Positions 24,888-35,760 of a DNA stretch of 64,000 nt are shown piece by piece. The DNA is from Rhyacophila brunnea. Its lineage: Eukaryota > Arthropoda > Insecta > Trichoptera > Rhyacophilidae. A model generated the notes under the pieces. It worked only from the letters and a program-made list of their open reading frames with translations, had not been told where the DNA came from and ran no database searches. The translations under genes and the position numbers were made by a program. Positions within the stretch are counted from its first letter, which is position 1. Every line of letters begins with the position of its first letter. The stretch spans positions 496,001 through 560,000 of the forward strand of contig JAGYXB010000447.1 in the NCBI GenBank assembly GCA_022495005.1. Direction: 5' to 3'.

Positions 24888-25268
24888 TTAAATTATATTT
24901 AATAGTGGCGACGAATGCATTACCAAATTTTCATTAATTATGTGATTACTTTTGGATAATTCGCGATTAATTTCCAACCGTTCGAGTAAATTTAATTTTA
25001 GACCTTTGTTACGTAATATAATATGCAAACATTCTGGCGTTATGTTATAACTGATGCTATGTGAATTTGATATCAAAAATTTGATAGCAAATTGAGAATC
25101 TGTTTTACCATTCCTGAAAGACCGGAGGTGTTCTTCGAAACGAGTTTTTATAGGCCTGCCAGATTGACCAATGTAGCATAGACTACATGTGCCACATGTT
25201 ATTTTATAAACTCCGCTTTTCTCCAGTTTGTTGATTTTATCTTTACTATTTTTAAGTTTAATCCTAGA
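24888..25268 (-). pseudogene. Penelope-like retroelement, GIY-YIG endonuclease fragment
   Basis: An open frame of 126 codons ending at TAA (24888-24890). It reads GVYKITCGTCSLCYIGQSG and then RPIKTRFEEHLRSFRNG. This is the GIY-YIG nuclease of Penelope-like elements, with the cysteine pair before YIG and the conserved arginine and glutamate helix (TRFEEH). A further stretch to NLLERLEINRE and a tail to SPLLNII follow. Upstream, on the same strand, protein-like sequence (KVKHSVNVALKANNN) continues in a shifted frame beyond a stop at 25269-25271. No reverse transcriptase part is left. The fragment sits between two inverted terminal repeats. It can act no longer as a full element, though the nuclease domain itself has no internal stop. 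Confidence 0.82.
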
Positions 25269-25384
25269 TTATTATTAGCTTTTAATGCTACGTTAACGCT
25301 ATGTTTAACTTTTCTTGTATTATTATTTATCGAGAATTTTTTTTATTATATTTTATTTACTTATCAAAAAATTTTGAAGGACAT

Positions 25385-25503
25385 TCTCTATCTATACGTA
25401 TAGTATTTAAGCAAAGGCAAACGGCATATCTGAATAGTCTTGATAATGGTGTTACAACCGAAATAGCTATCGAGAAACCTTTTAAAAAAACCTGTAGAGT
25501 TTA
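25385..25503 (+). repeat. Terminal repeat of a Penelope-like element, right copy
   Basis: Reverse complement of 24545-24665 with a handful of differences, including a short stretch missing where the left copy has TATTTTTACG. On the + strand it carries the hammerhead-like core at 25439-25467 (CTTGATAATGG, ACAACCGAAATAGC). The two copies thus face each other across the endonuclease fragment. Confidence 0.7.
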
Positions 25504-26729
25504 ATATTAATTATATTTTCATTTCTTGTAAAATGGAATTCTACTAAGTAAATGCTAACTCAATTAATATACTTATATTTAATTTATACAATTTATTAAT
25601 AACCAGGATTAGTGTAATCCGCGTACAGGAACATACTCAATAACTTGAGATTATAGTAATATTTATTTTGTTTTGTCACGGAAACATGTAAATTATTGTC
25701 AATTGTATTAAAATTGTGGTATATTTTGTAAGCAGTATAAATTGTAGAAATAAAGAAAAGAAACAACTTTTTTACCTTATTACCTAGCCAAGATTGGACC
25801 CGTGATATTCGTATTAGAATGGAGCTAAAGTTTGGTGAAAATATGTTTGTATTTATCGCGCCGAGTTTGACAAAATAAACGCTTTCTTCTTTATATCAAT
25901 GTTGCCCAAATTTCGCCTGGTTCAAAATTGTGTAAACAATTAAAATACTTTTTTCAGTAAATTAATAAAAAAAATGTATTTTAAATGTATAAGCAGCTAA
26001 ACGGTAGTTAATTAGAATAATAATAATTAATATAATTCATTTGTTCACGTAATTAGAACAATTTTATTATCAAAGAAAAGAAGTACTGGCAGAATTATTT
26101 AATAAACCGTTCCTAGATTGGCAGTGGCAAGTAAGTCAGGCAATATAAATTTTTCCACGTACATGTACACAACTCGAGTTAAGAAACTTAATCTCAGCAT
26201 ACTGTACACACACTGTCATGTACCTAATGTATGTAAACATATATACTGGATTATAGTCACATATAAATTAAGAAATACTAATTAACACCGAAGCTAAGAG
26301 TAAATTAATCCGATTATGTGTATACCATATTCTAGCACGTAAATAGAATTTTAATATAACCATAAATTATTACATAGGGTTTAACGACACTCGTATATGG
26401 TGCACATGGGAAACATAAATCCTTCGGTAGCAGCGCCCTAAAAATCATCACTATAAGCGATTATAAGATGTTATTTATGACAATATTATAATAAATTGCT
26501 ATCTATCAGTACCTTAAAACGCTACAATATTATGAAAAATGTATATCATCTGGAAAAAGTCACTATTAGAAGAAACATACTTTGAGATAAAATTCTTTGA
26601 ATGTTTAAAGATGTGGAAAAAAATATGATTTTGACATATTTAATCCCTCATGGCAGTTTTAGTATTGTGTAAAGTTTAAGTAACATTGTTTTGTTTAACG
26701 TTTATTTTTTGAAAATCTATTCAATATCA

Positions 26730-26925
26730 TATAATCATTTTTATTTTATTTATTAAACACCACAACAGGCCGTGACGCTCAATAATACTAGTAAAACTCC
26801 CAGACTTGAGGAGTTTACATATTAGATTGTGTAAATATATTTTGACGTCACTGGGAATCGAACCCAGAACTCCGTGATGGAACACCAGCGTCTTGCGTAC
26901 TGCACCACGAGAGCCGCCAAAGAGA
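26730..26925 (-). mobile_element. tRNA-derived SINE, second family
   Basis: On the - strand it starts GGCGGCTCTCGTGGTGCAGT (A box region) and has GGGTTCGATTCCCAG as B box about 45 bases on. It runs through TAATATGTAAACTCC and ends with AATAAATAAAATAAAAATG as a simple A-rich tail. The body differs from SINE family A. The head does not close an acceptor stem, so it is not a tRNA gene. Confidence 0.7.
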
Positions 26926-28890
26926 AATCTGTAATTTTTTGCTGATAGTGACTTCTGTTTGAACGGCGTCAATTTTTTTGATAATAATAATATCTTATCT
27001 TAATTATTATAAACACATAGTATTAGTAGTAGCAACAGTAGACATCTCTATTATTGAAGTAGATATATTAAAAATCGCTAATAATTCACTGTATAAGTAG
27101 GTACCCTTAATTTGAACTAAAACACAATTTGAAAAATGATAATGTAGTGTTTCACACTGCTTTTAATCTTATATTTATAATATTATATCTATAATATTAT
27201 AGTTTAGAATTGCTCCGTTGCCTAGGCAGCGAATTTATTATTGTCGGCCATATGCAATTCCTTACATAAAAAACTATTAAACGTCATAGTGGCAGTTGTT
27301 ACTTTAAAAAGAAAGACAACGATAAATATTTATATAATTTAGTAATAGTTAAGTGTATAGAAATAAACCAACGGCGTTCCAATAAGCGATCCTTTTTCTT
27401 GAGTGTGTAATTTAACAAGATAATTAAGAGCTAGTCGAAGAATCTAAGTTATCATAAGTTTTGTTTTTGTTAGGCCAAAGAAGTATAACTTCTAACGCGC
27501 GTACGTAAGTACACACACAATTTTTTTTGTTCATTTTAAATTAATATGTTGGAACCTCAATATTAAAAAACCAAAAATTGACGATAAACATTCGGCGAAA
27601 AGAACGACTACACCCACTACAGTCGGTGGTGGTGTAAATCAAAAGAACATTTTTTCAGTGGAATTCGGCATAACTATTGTAGCTCGCTAAGCCAAGCGGG
27701 TAGCGGGTAGAGTAATGTTTTAGCATACTAGGTGCACATATCCAGCATGGTCGCTGTTAGTCACTTCCAATCCGCCAGTCACTGATGACACGCTCAACGG
27801 TTACCGCCACCATGCCTCCAATTTAATCAAAACTAGGAGAAACTGTACAAATATGCCGCCGTGTATTGTGAAAATATGTAAAAATAATTATATGAAGAAG
27901 AAAAAGAGCCTATAGGACTAATTTACATTCTTCTTCTCGGGCTCCCCCCAATATTAAATCCTGAGTGCGCCACTGATGTAACTCATATAATATACTTAAT
28001 AAATGGTTTTGTTGAATTTCAGCTATTGCAGAATTATTCATAGATAATGAAATGGGAGAGAGATTATCAAACATTATGTCCTTTAAATCACATTAATTCT
28101 CAATTATAATGTGTAACAAATATTTTACCTTACATTTCAATTAGCTGAAATATTATAATATCTAGAAAAAGTTCAATATTGACATAACATTAGATTTTGT
28201 TGGGTCTAGTTTTGAAATAATAAGCCTAAAATTAATTAAAATTCCACCTTGCTTAATTTTTTATACACAAATTTCTCAAAAACATAAATACATACTTATG
28301 TTTTCAAAATAAAATGTTTTCATTGTTCCATTATTGATCTGCACTAATATTTTTAGTTTTTTAATTTCGGTAAAATTTTTATGTATTATAGAGTGGCAGT
28401 AAAAAATATTCAGTGACGAAGTTAAAATTTTTTTAACACTACAGACAGTGACAAATATTTGACAAAATCAATAAAATAAAGTTGCGAATTACTATGAACG
28501 CCTTTTGGGTTAGTAATTTCAATATGATGGAAACCATTCCTGGGTTGTAGCTTCTGACGATTTGCATATTATTCCTTATTTGGTTCCAAACGGGGATTAT
28601 TGAATAAATTAATATTTTACTAAAGCTATTAATAATTTTATTTAAAATATAATATTTAATTATTATTGCTTTATCTTGTTCTAAACATGGATCAATGAAT
28701 AAATTACTATTTTAATCAAGCTATTAACAATTTCATGTAAGTATTTATTATAACTACGGCAATTCAAAAAATAAAATAATTATTAATGAATAAACTAAAA
28801 TGTAAAACCCATATACTAGGTATATTTTAAAGAACTATTTCGGATGAATAAATAAGGCTCAGGTAATAACGATTTTGCTTTTAATTTCAG

Positions 28891-29030
28891 ATTATACATC
28901 GAGACTTGGCAGCTAGAAATATCCTTATAACAGAAGATCACGTCTGCAAAGTGGCAGACTTCGGATTCGCACGGGATCTCGTCACGTCGCAAGTCTACGA
29001 GAGAAAAAGCGAAGGGCGGCTACCTATCAG
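28891..29030 (+). CDS. Cad96Ca: Cad96Ca orthologue: catalytic loop and activation loop exon
   Basis: A 140-base exon after acceptor TTAATTTCAG and before donor GTATGA, leaving two bases (AG) of a split arginine codon. It begins [10 protein letters not shown], the HRD catalytic loop in its tyrosine-kinase form (the AAR signature), then VADFGFARD with the magnesium-binding DFG. The activation segment [16 protein letters not shown] follows. The YERKSEG piece has the single activation-loop tyrosine of the Cad96Ca family, where FGFR-type kinases have two. All catalytic residues visible here are intact. Confidence 0.95.
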
Positions 29031-30635
29031 GTATGATTTCAAAGAGAGAAGTGCTTATAATGGTATGATCAATATATTATATAGGAAACTAAAAAGGTTT
29101 GTATATTAGAGAAATGTACACGATTTATAGTATATTCACTACACAAGTATTTACCTATATTAAGTGAGGTTGTTAAGTAAATTTGTCGTATTCGTTCATA
29201 AAAAGAATTAAATCAAATATTTTTTTGTTTCTCGGATTAAAAACAAAATTATTACCTACTATTTTACAAAATATGAAAAGCACCAATTATTTTAGATATT
29301 TTACACATTAAATTTGGTTTGCTATGGTAAAGTTAGTAATATTTTTTTTTTGCCCATATCCCATCCTAGAAGATCATATTATTATGGGCTTACACAAAGT
29401 AGAGGTTTGTAAATTACTCAGTCTAATTGAATTATAAATCGGGTCGTTTTTCATTCAGTGGAATTTAAGGCACACTAGAAAGCGTAATCATTAGTTATAA
29501 TGAGTAGATTGTAATATGATTCTAATGTTTTTCAAAAATATATTTTCTTTTATAAAAATAATACGTTTTCACATTTTGTGTATAATATTCAATATTGCAT
29601 AAAAAAAATAATGAAATACTTAACATAATTTTGAAAAAAACCTGAGAAACATTCATGTTTGAAAAAAATTGAGGAGGGGGACTCGTACTCACGTCTTTCA
29701 CTTTCCGGGTGAGTGTTTTGACTTTTAAGCTATTGATCAATCTATGACTCAAGCGAATTTTTTCTTATTTTTACGTTTAAACTGAGGTAGGTACTTCAAA
29801 TTCCGAAAATCAGGAGGTAATCTGCTTTGTGATCAATAAAGGAATTAAATCAGGACAAATTGTGTACATTTATTATGATTTTATTGTATAGATTTTTTTT
29901 CATATCAATACTAAAATCTAACCATCGTGTAAAATATATAATTAATGTACAATATTATTACTGTAAACGCCGTTGCGTAAAATTGAGAATTAAGCCATAT
30001 TTTGATACATCAGAATAATATATCCATAGTTGTGACACTGTAAAATTATCATTTGGCAATACGTGCAGAATACTTTTATTTCTATTAAGGTGAATGGTTA
30101 TTATACTAGAGGCACCAGCTAGCGTAAAAATACAAAGCTTGCAAGATGAGACAATTAACATGTGTCTTTTAATAAGGTTATCAATAATATGCAAAATAAG
30201 TCAAAGATAAACTTATCGTTCAAAATTGTGACCACATCTAAATCAAATTTAATATAAATAAAAAATTTCAACTTTCTTGATATAAAAATATTAAGATGGC
30301 ATCCTTTAACAAATTCATATTTCACAATGTTTATTGCTGACTTTAATATTATTTTTAGATACACATGTATTTATCAACTAATTTTTTTTTAATTTAAACT
30401 ATAAAAGATGTGTTTCTAATTATTACAACCATCGCATTTCTATACTAAGTGCCGCTTGATATTACCTCCACTCTGCAGAGAACATAATATTATTTTAATC
30501 ACATTTATTCAAATTATTGTTTTCTTTGGAAAAATAAATTTCAATATATAACACAAAAATAATAAAAACACTAGGTAGGTACTTAATCATAAAAAAAAAT
30601 CTGAAAAATAATCTAACCACAATATTTATTTGCAG
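29031..30635 (+). other. Cad96Ca intron (about 1.6 kb)
   Basis: Bounded by CAG|GTATGA and TTTGCAG|GTGG and interrupts an arginine codon (AG|G). It contains a reverse 3' SINE fragment (29345-29410) and a weak tRNA-like word pair near 29680-29750. Otherwise nothing is recognised. Confidence 0.8.
29345..29410 (-). mobile_element. SINE family A, 3' fragment
   Basis: CTAGAAGATCATATTATTAT and then ACAAAGTAGAGGTTTGTA correspond to the tail half of the reverse copy at 16290-16350. The tRNA-like head is absent. Confidence 0.5.
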
Positions 30636-30777
30636 GTGGATGGCACCAGAATCTTTATACGATGATATTTTTTCGGTGAAGTCTGATGTTTGGAGTTTCG
30701 GTGTGCTTATTTGGGAGGTCGTGACGTTAGGATCTACTCCATATCCTGGATTATCGGCCGGTGATGTCATGAGAAAG
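30636..30777 (+). CDS. Cad96Ca: Cad96Ca orthologue: APE motif and alpha-F exon
   Basis: A 142-base exon between TTTGCAG and GTATTT. With the two carried-over bases it reads [11 protein letters not shown] (the end of the activation segment with the APE motif). Next comes [20 protein letters not shown], including the DVWSFG aspartate that anchors the catalytic loop, and then [14 protein letters not shown]. It ends in phase 0 at AAG. LYD at the end of the activation segment and TLGSTPYPG are as in other insect Cad96Ca proteins I know. Confidence 0.95.
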
Positions 30778-32754
30778 GTATTTGTTAAAATTATAAAAGT
30801 AAAAAAATATATAATATAACTATATAATATATAAGTAGGTATATATTTAAATAAGTAATACTAATTATTACACAACCAGAAAATAATATTTAGTGAAAGT
30901 ATTTTGCTGTAAAATCAATTAAATTTGTTCAAACAGATTAACTTTCACGTAATTAGAAAAGGCAGTAACAACTCGTGTATATTTTGTAACTTGATGGATA
31001 TTAAAAAATAGTCCACCCTTTGTATAGTATGGCTTTACAAAAACTTTTCACTGTATTATGAAAAGTTATCATGATATAAATTTTAAAGCTTTTTTGACAT
31101 GTGCTTCAACCCGTTATGTAATATTTACATGCATACTATATTTCAAATAATAATCTGTCAAACCTCTATTTAACATTCATAAACTTTCATGTAACATAAT
31201 AATATCATATTTTTTGTGAAAGTTTTTATAATATATACTTTTGCTAATACGTATAGATATATCTTTATACTCGAAGATTGAAGTTATGGTTTGATATAAT
31301 ATAATAATATTATACCAGTTGGAAGTTATACACATCGGGAAAATATTTTTATAATATAAGTATAATAATGATTCCTAACCTGTTCATTAGCCAAAATTCT
31401 AAAATTAAATTATTTTTAAAACCATGAATAACAACAACATGCTTTATATACATAATTATTTGTCAAGACAATTTATATTCAATTAACTAATTGAAAAAAT
31501 ATAATGCATATTAGTAAAACAATATGTAAATTTGTGTATTTTTAGTTTCTTGATTTTTATTTATTTACAATGTAAATTTGTGTTCAAGTTGAGTTTTGTT
31601 AAACATATTATATTGTACTTTTTTATGTGCAGTATTGAGAAAAATCCAGCCTCATATAAAAATATCAAACAAAACGGCAAAGAAACATAATTTTCTCCTT
31701 CTAAAATGTTGACAGTTATTTACGCTGTTTATTTTTAATTATTTTTGTTATTTTATACAGATAATGTGTGTTTTATGAATTATTCAGGTACCTAACACTA
31801 GTGATATGCTTGTTACTGGTTGAGAGAGTTTAATTAAAATATAAATTAATTCATTATTTACACTTTCCAAAAACTGTAATATAATACAAAATTAATAACG
31901 GTGTGAAATTTTATATACCCTTTTTGCTTAATATTGATTATACCTCTAATTGCTGTAATAGTAAATAATATAGTTGTATAGAGTATATTATGATGCTGCT
32001 AAATATAATATAAATTAATTGTTCATGAATTATAACTTTAACAAAATTCGCATAAAAAATATCATAATACCTTCGCTTTATCACGGTATGTCTTGAAAAT
32101 GGCATCTAAAATATTAACAAAACATATAGGAAACAGTGAAAATAATGACACATGATAACACAAAAAAGACGATACATATTATATTATAAATAATAATCGA
32201 GGACATTTTATAAATAAAATGATTTTATTAAATCGCTCTCATTTGATTGTTGTGAAAAAAATTCCCGCTAAATTCTGTTTGAAAATGAATATTTAAAATA
32301 AGGTCATGTTTAAGTCATATCGCGTTCTGCACCGGGTTTCAAGATTTTATTTAAAAGCAAAAGATTTTGTAAAATAGAAAAAAATGAGCAACGGAAACGA
32401 AAACTATTAGATAGCAAATACTGGAAGGAAATATAATCTTAGACGTGAACTCAATAGTGAATAGAGGCTTATGTCAGAACGTATTGTGGGTATATAGACA
32501 TTTACATCGTCTAAAAATAATAAAATCATAGTACCTATTGTCAAACCCAATAAAGCATCTGAGGATATTGTGTTGAGAAAATAAAAATAGGCAATGTTTC
32601 GAATGTTGACTTTTATCGGTTTACTAAAAGATTAACCTACATTATTGAAAATATTTCTAAATTTAAAAAGTCCCATATTCAATTGAATATAGTTTATTTA
32701 TACTGTCCGTATTTTCTTTAAAAGATAAATAAAACATTTTTTCGTAGAATTTGC

Positions 32755-32920
32755 CCGGAATATACGAACGATAACGTGTCCGCTTATAAAGTCGCGGATC
32801 ACTGGTTCAAATACCGTGTCTTGAAAATTCACATGTTTTTTGTCGTTGCATGTTTAAATCCAGAGTAAGGACCTTATAAGTTGAGCAAATTTATAGGATT
32901 CGTTTCCTTTTAAAAAAAAA
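32755..32920 (+). mobile_element. SINE family A, strongly diverged copy
   Basis: CGTGTCCGCTTATAAAG, then ACTGGTTCAAATACC as B box, then AGTAAGGACCTTATAAGTTG with GAGCAAATTTATAGG follow the order of the copy at 8112-8372. It ends in a run of A. Confidence 0.6.
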
Positions 32921-34574
32921 TTGGAAGGGAGAGGGTCAAGAATGGTCTGGAATGTTGATTGGGGATACTGGATGTCTGAAGGTCCTTTTTTACTCCACCT
33001 TGTCACCGTAGTCGTGATCTTCTCTGGCGCGTCTTTGGCGTTCAGATGACGATTTGTCATCGATTCTTACTTTGCGCCCCACACACCGAAAAGTTCAGAT
33101 ATTAATAAACTTCATGGTATCTTTATGATCATAAATTACAGTTATACAGTTCACAATAATTATGCTGAAACAACCATACTCCAATTTCCGAAAATGGGCC
33201 TATTTTTATTATACACCATTACTAGTTTTCCAATAACAGATGAGATCTATGAATCAATATTTGTATCTAGCAGCACACCATCTATGTTTTCTTGTATACA
33301 TATTTTGATTATTACCTATATAACTAAGCTATTATCAATAAATCCCTACCTGTAGAGTTATTATTTTGAAAACATTCGTTTAATGTCGGATACGATTATT
33401 TCCCGAATCCTTATCCAAAACTTAATTGGTTTAGTAAATAAAAAATAAAATATAAGATTTCAAAATTTATTTATTTAGATCTCTAAACATTATTTTTAAA
33501 TATATAGGTATATGATACCTAAAGGAAATATTTTTTATTAAATATAATATTGTATTGATTCATAAATTCCTAAGCGGTGTTCAAAGTAAAGAGCTTTTAA
33601 AATGGTTTTTTAGGCGTTTAAATGTATTGTGATATAATTTGGTAGATACCTACCTATGGCCTGAGTTTTAATATAAAAAATAGCTTATATATCAATTAAC
33701 GTTAATTATTACAAATAAACTTAATTAAAACATTCATTAAATTAAAATTAGCATACCTACATTAGATATTATTAATTCGATATTTAATTTTATGTAGGTA
33801 CATGTCTCCGTTCATATTTAAAAACAGGATGACCTACTTTAATTATAATGGATTCTGTGTTATACGGTTGATCTTAAATTTAATGGTACTAAATAATTTT
33901 CTTTGAGAGTTATGTTTCAAATTAATAGGCGCCTCTCATATTAATAAAACGTAAAAAAAGAAAAGCCCTAAATATTTTCGCGATATTTTGACACGTAGAT
34001 TGGACGTGAAAATGACACTTTTAAACTCAAAAAAGTATTCTGTCCATTACTTATTTCTGTTACTGAAACATAAATCTATTATATCCCGTAAGTTATTACA
34101 ATATACATCATTTACACAGTCAGAAGTAACATTTTCCTTCCACCAAAAAGTTATTTTATCAATATAACAAATAAAATTTCGAATTGAAAAAAAATGGGAC
34201 AATACCTAAATAAGATTTCATAGAAATTAAAAAGATTTCAAGTTAATACAATATTTATATTTTTTATAAAAATCAATATTTTTTAAAATAGATATAAAAA
34301 ATATTAATACTATGAATTAGTCAAAAGGTAAAAAATTTAAAACTTTATAAACTAAATTTTAATAATAAATATAACCATAAAAATAATGTAATAATAACGT
34401 ACCCTGCGTACCAAATATGTGACAAATTCACATTTTTTTTACAATTGTAAGTATATCTTTGACTTAAAAAAAAACTTTTTAATGTTTTCAGATACATATT
34501 CATTTTTTATTAATACAGTTGAAATTGTAAATTATCAAAAAGAATTCTCAAATTGCAAGCTTCGTATTTTTCCG

Positions 34575-34775
34575 CTAGGTTCTCTGTTGGCAAATAGGAT
34601 TCCCCTTAACATTGGTGTATGCTTCAATATCAAGTAGATTATCGACGTGTAATATCAGTCTGTTATGCATGTAGACACTCATTTTCTTACTGACTTTAAC
34701 GATATCAAATTCTAGATATTTGAATGACGCGTCTACCTCATTTGAACCAAAGCAAATAACTGACACCTCAGTCAT
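34575..34775 (-). CDS. Unidentified 66-codon open frame with coding-like composition
   Basis: It reads from an ATG at 34773-34775 to a TAG, starting MTEVSVICFGSNEVDAS and ending IEAYTNVKGNPICQQRT. Third positions are varied and the amino-acid mix is balanced, unlike the Phe/Tyr/Ile/Lys-rich frames that AT-rich noise gives in this window. No domain is recognised. It lies antisense in a kinase intron. It may be an exon of a nested gene or a transposon fragment; there is no clear splice evidence for either. Confidence 0.25.
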   Translation of the reverse strand: MTEVSVICFGSNEVDASFKYLEFDIVKVSKKMSVYMHNRLILHVDNLLDIEAYTNVKGNPICQQRT

Positions 34776-35048
34776 AAGTATACTATTAATTAGCGTTGCA
34801 TACTATCTCTGAGTGTGTGATGAAAACAGATAAATTTGACGTTTTTACCATATCGATCCAGTGATTAAAATATGTGTAACATTTTAATTTGAACTTATTT
34901 TTTTAACATCCGTTTCTAAAATAGTTTCACAATAAAAAGTTTACTCCCATAGCTAATGTTTATCACAAAGACTCATTATTTTTAATTTTACACTTCGGTA
35001 TTGTAAGTCGTAAGACGTATTCATTTCTAGAAATAATTAGAATTAGAC

Positions 35049-35430
35049 TTAAGGCTATACCTCAGCTGAGGCATGGTCTAAAAATATCGTGACTAGGCGA
35101 TGCGCAGAATGCGGGTCGCGGGTGCAAATGACGGAAGCCGAACGAAATATAATTTGTCATAAAAGTTCAACATGCGTCCTTTTTATGTTATTTTTATTAT
35201 TATATTCGTAATAATAATAGTATATTCATTGAATGTTTTCTTTTTTAAGTACATACGTAAAGTTTTTTAGTCATCTTTACACGATTTAAGTATATTTTCA
35301 TCCGACACCGTGACAAAACGAATCGACGTGCAGATGCCTCGACTATCGCTCTCCGAATGACAATGTGGCCTTAATTTTGTTCTACATACAGTTGAAAATC
35401 ATTTGCCGTTTCACTTATGTACGCTCTTAA
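35049..35430 (+). mobile_element. TTAA-bounded non-autonomous element, copy 2
   Basis: Starts TTAAGGCTATACCTCAGCTG and ends GTACGCTCTTAA. It includes the 12-base palindrome CCTCAGCTGAGG, the common TAGTCATCTTTACACGAT and a GACTATCGCTCTCCGA word. It shares its last TTAA (35427-35430) with the next copy. No coding frame is present. Confidence 0.75.
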
Positions 35431-35760
35431 CGCTATATTCCAGCTGAGGCACGGTCGAAAACGACGAATAAAACATCATTTGTTTTAAAAAAACCAATAT
35501 GTGTCCATTCAATGCTATGTTTATTGTAATTTAAGTAATAATAATAATAATATATTCATTCATTCGTTTTGTTTTTCGAGTAAATACGTAACATTTTTAG
35601 TCATCTTTACACGATTTAAGAATTAATTCCTCCGACACCATCACAAAACAAGTTGACATGCTAACAGGTTGACTATCGCTCTCCGACTGGCAACGCGGCC
35701 AAAATTACATCCCACCTATTGCTGAAAATTATTTGCCGTTTCACTGAAGCATGCTCTTAA
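35427..35760 (+). mobile_element. TTAA-bounded non-autonomous element, copy 3 (tandem to copy 2)
   Basis: Begins TTAACGCTATATTCCAGCTG and ends GCATGCTCTTAA. Alignment to the preceding copy is clear across CAGCTGAGGCA, TTTTAGTCATCTTTACACG, GACTATCGCTCTCCGA and ATTTGCCGTTTCACT. It has diverged from copy 2 by many substitutions and small indels, so the pair is not a recent duplication. Confidence 0.75.

Larger units (their letters stand above)
10591..28890 (+). other. Cad96Ca intron (about 18.3 kb), the largest in the gene
   Basis: Bounded by GGG|GTGAGT and TTAATTTCAG|ATT, phase 0. It splits the kinase immediately before the catalytic HRD loop. It is a sink for transposable elements, listed separately: a diverged repeat, a TTAA element, an inverted-repeat element, SINEs, a Helitron remnant, a hAT terminus and a Penelope-like element. 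Stretches with nothing recognised beyond AT-rich background include about 10600-11750, 13200-14700, 15000-15850, 17560-20240, 21880-24540 and 25520-26720. A further patch at 26930-28880 holds only a CCACTACAGTCGGTGGTGG near-palindrome near 27612. Confidence 0.8.

Noticed and set aside
26850..26925. Possible tRNA gene on the - strand
   Set aside because: A and B boxes are good but the acceptor stem does not pair and a SINE body with an A-rich tail follows.
28906..29109. Open frame running through the catalytic-loop exon into the intron
   Set aside because: It is the exon at 28891-29030 read past its donor site. The tail after LPIR is intronic.
29675..29755. Possible tRNA-like segment on the - strand (GTGAGTACGAGTCCCCC)
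   Set aside because: The B-box match is poor and no cloverleaf could be drawn.
30495..30770. 91-codon - strand frame
   Set aside because: It is the antisense shadow of the kinase exon 30636-30777.
32854..33060. 68-codon - strand frame
   Set aside because: It overlaps the tail of a diverged SINE and has no recognisable domain.
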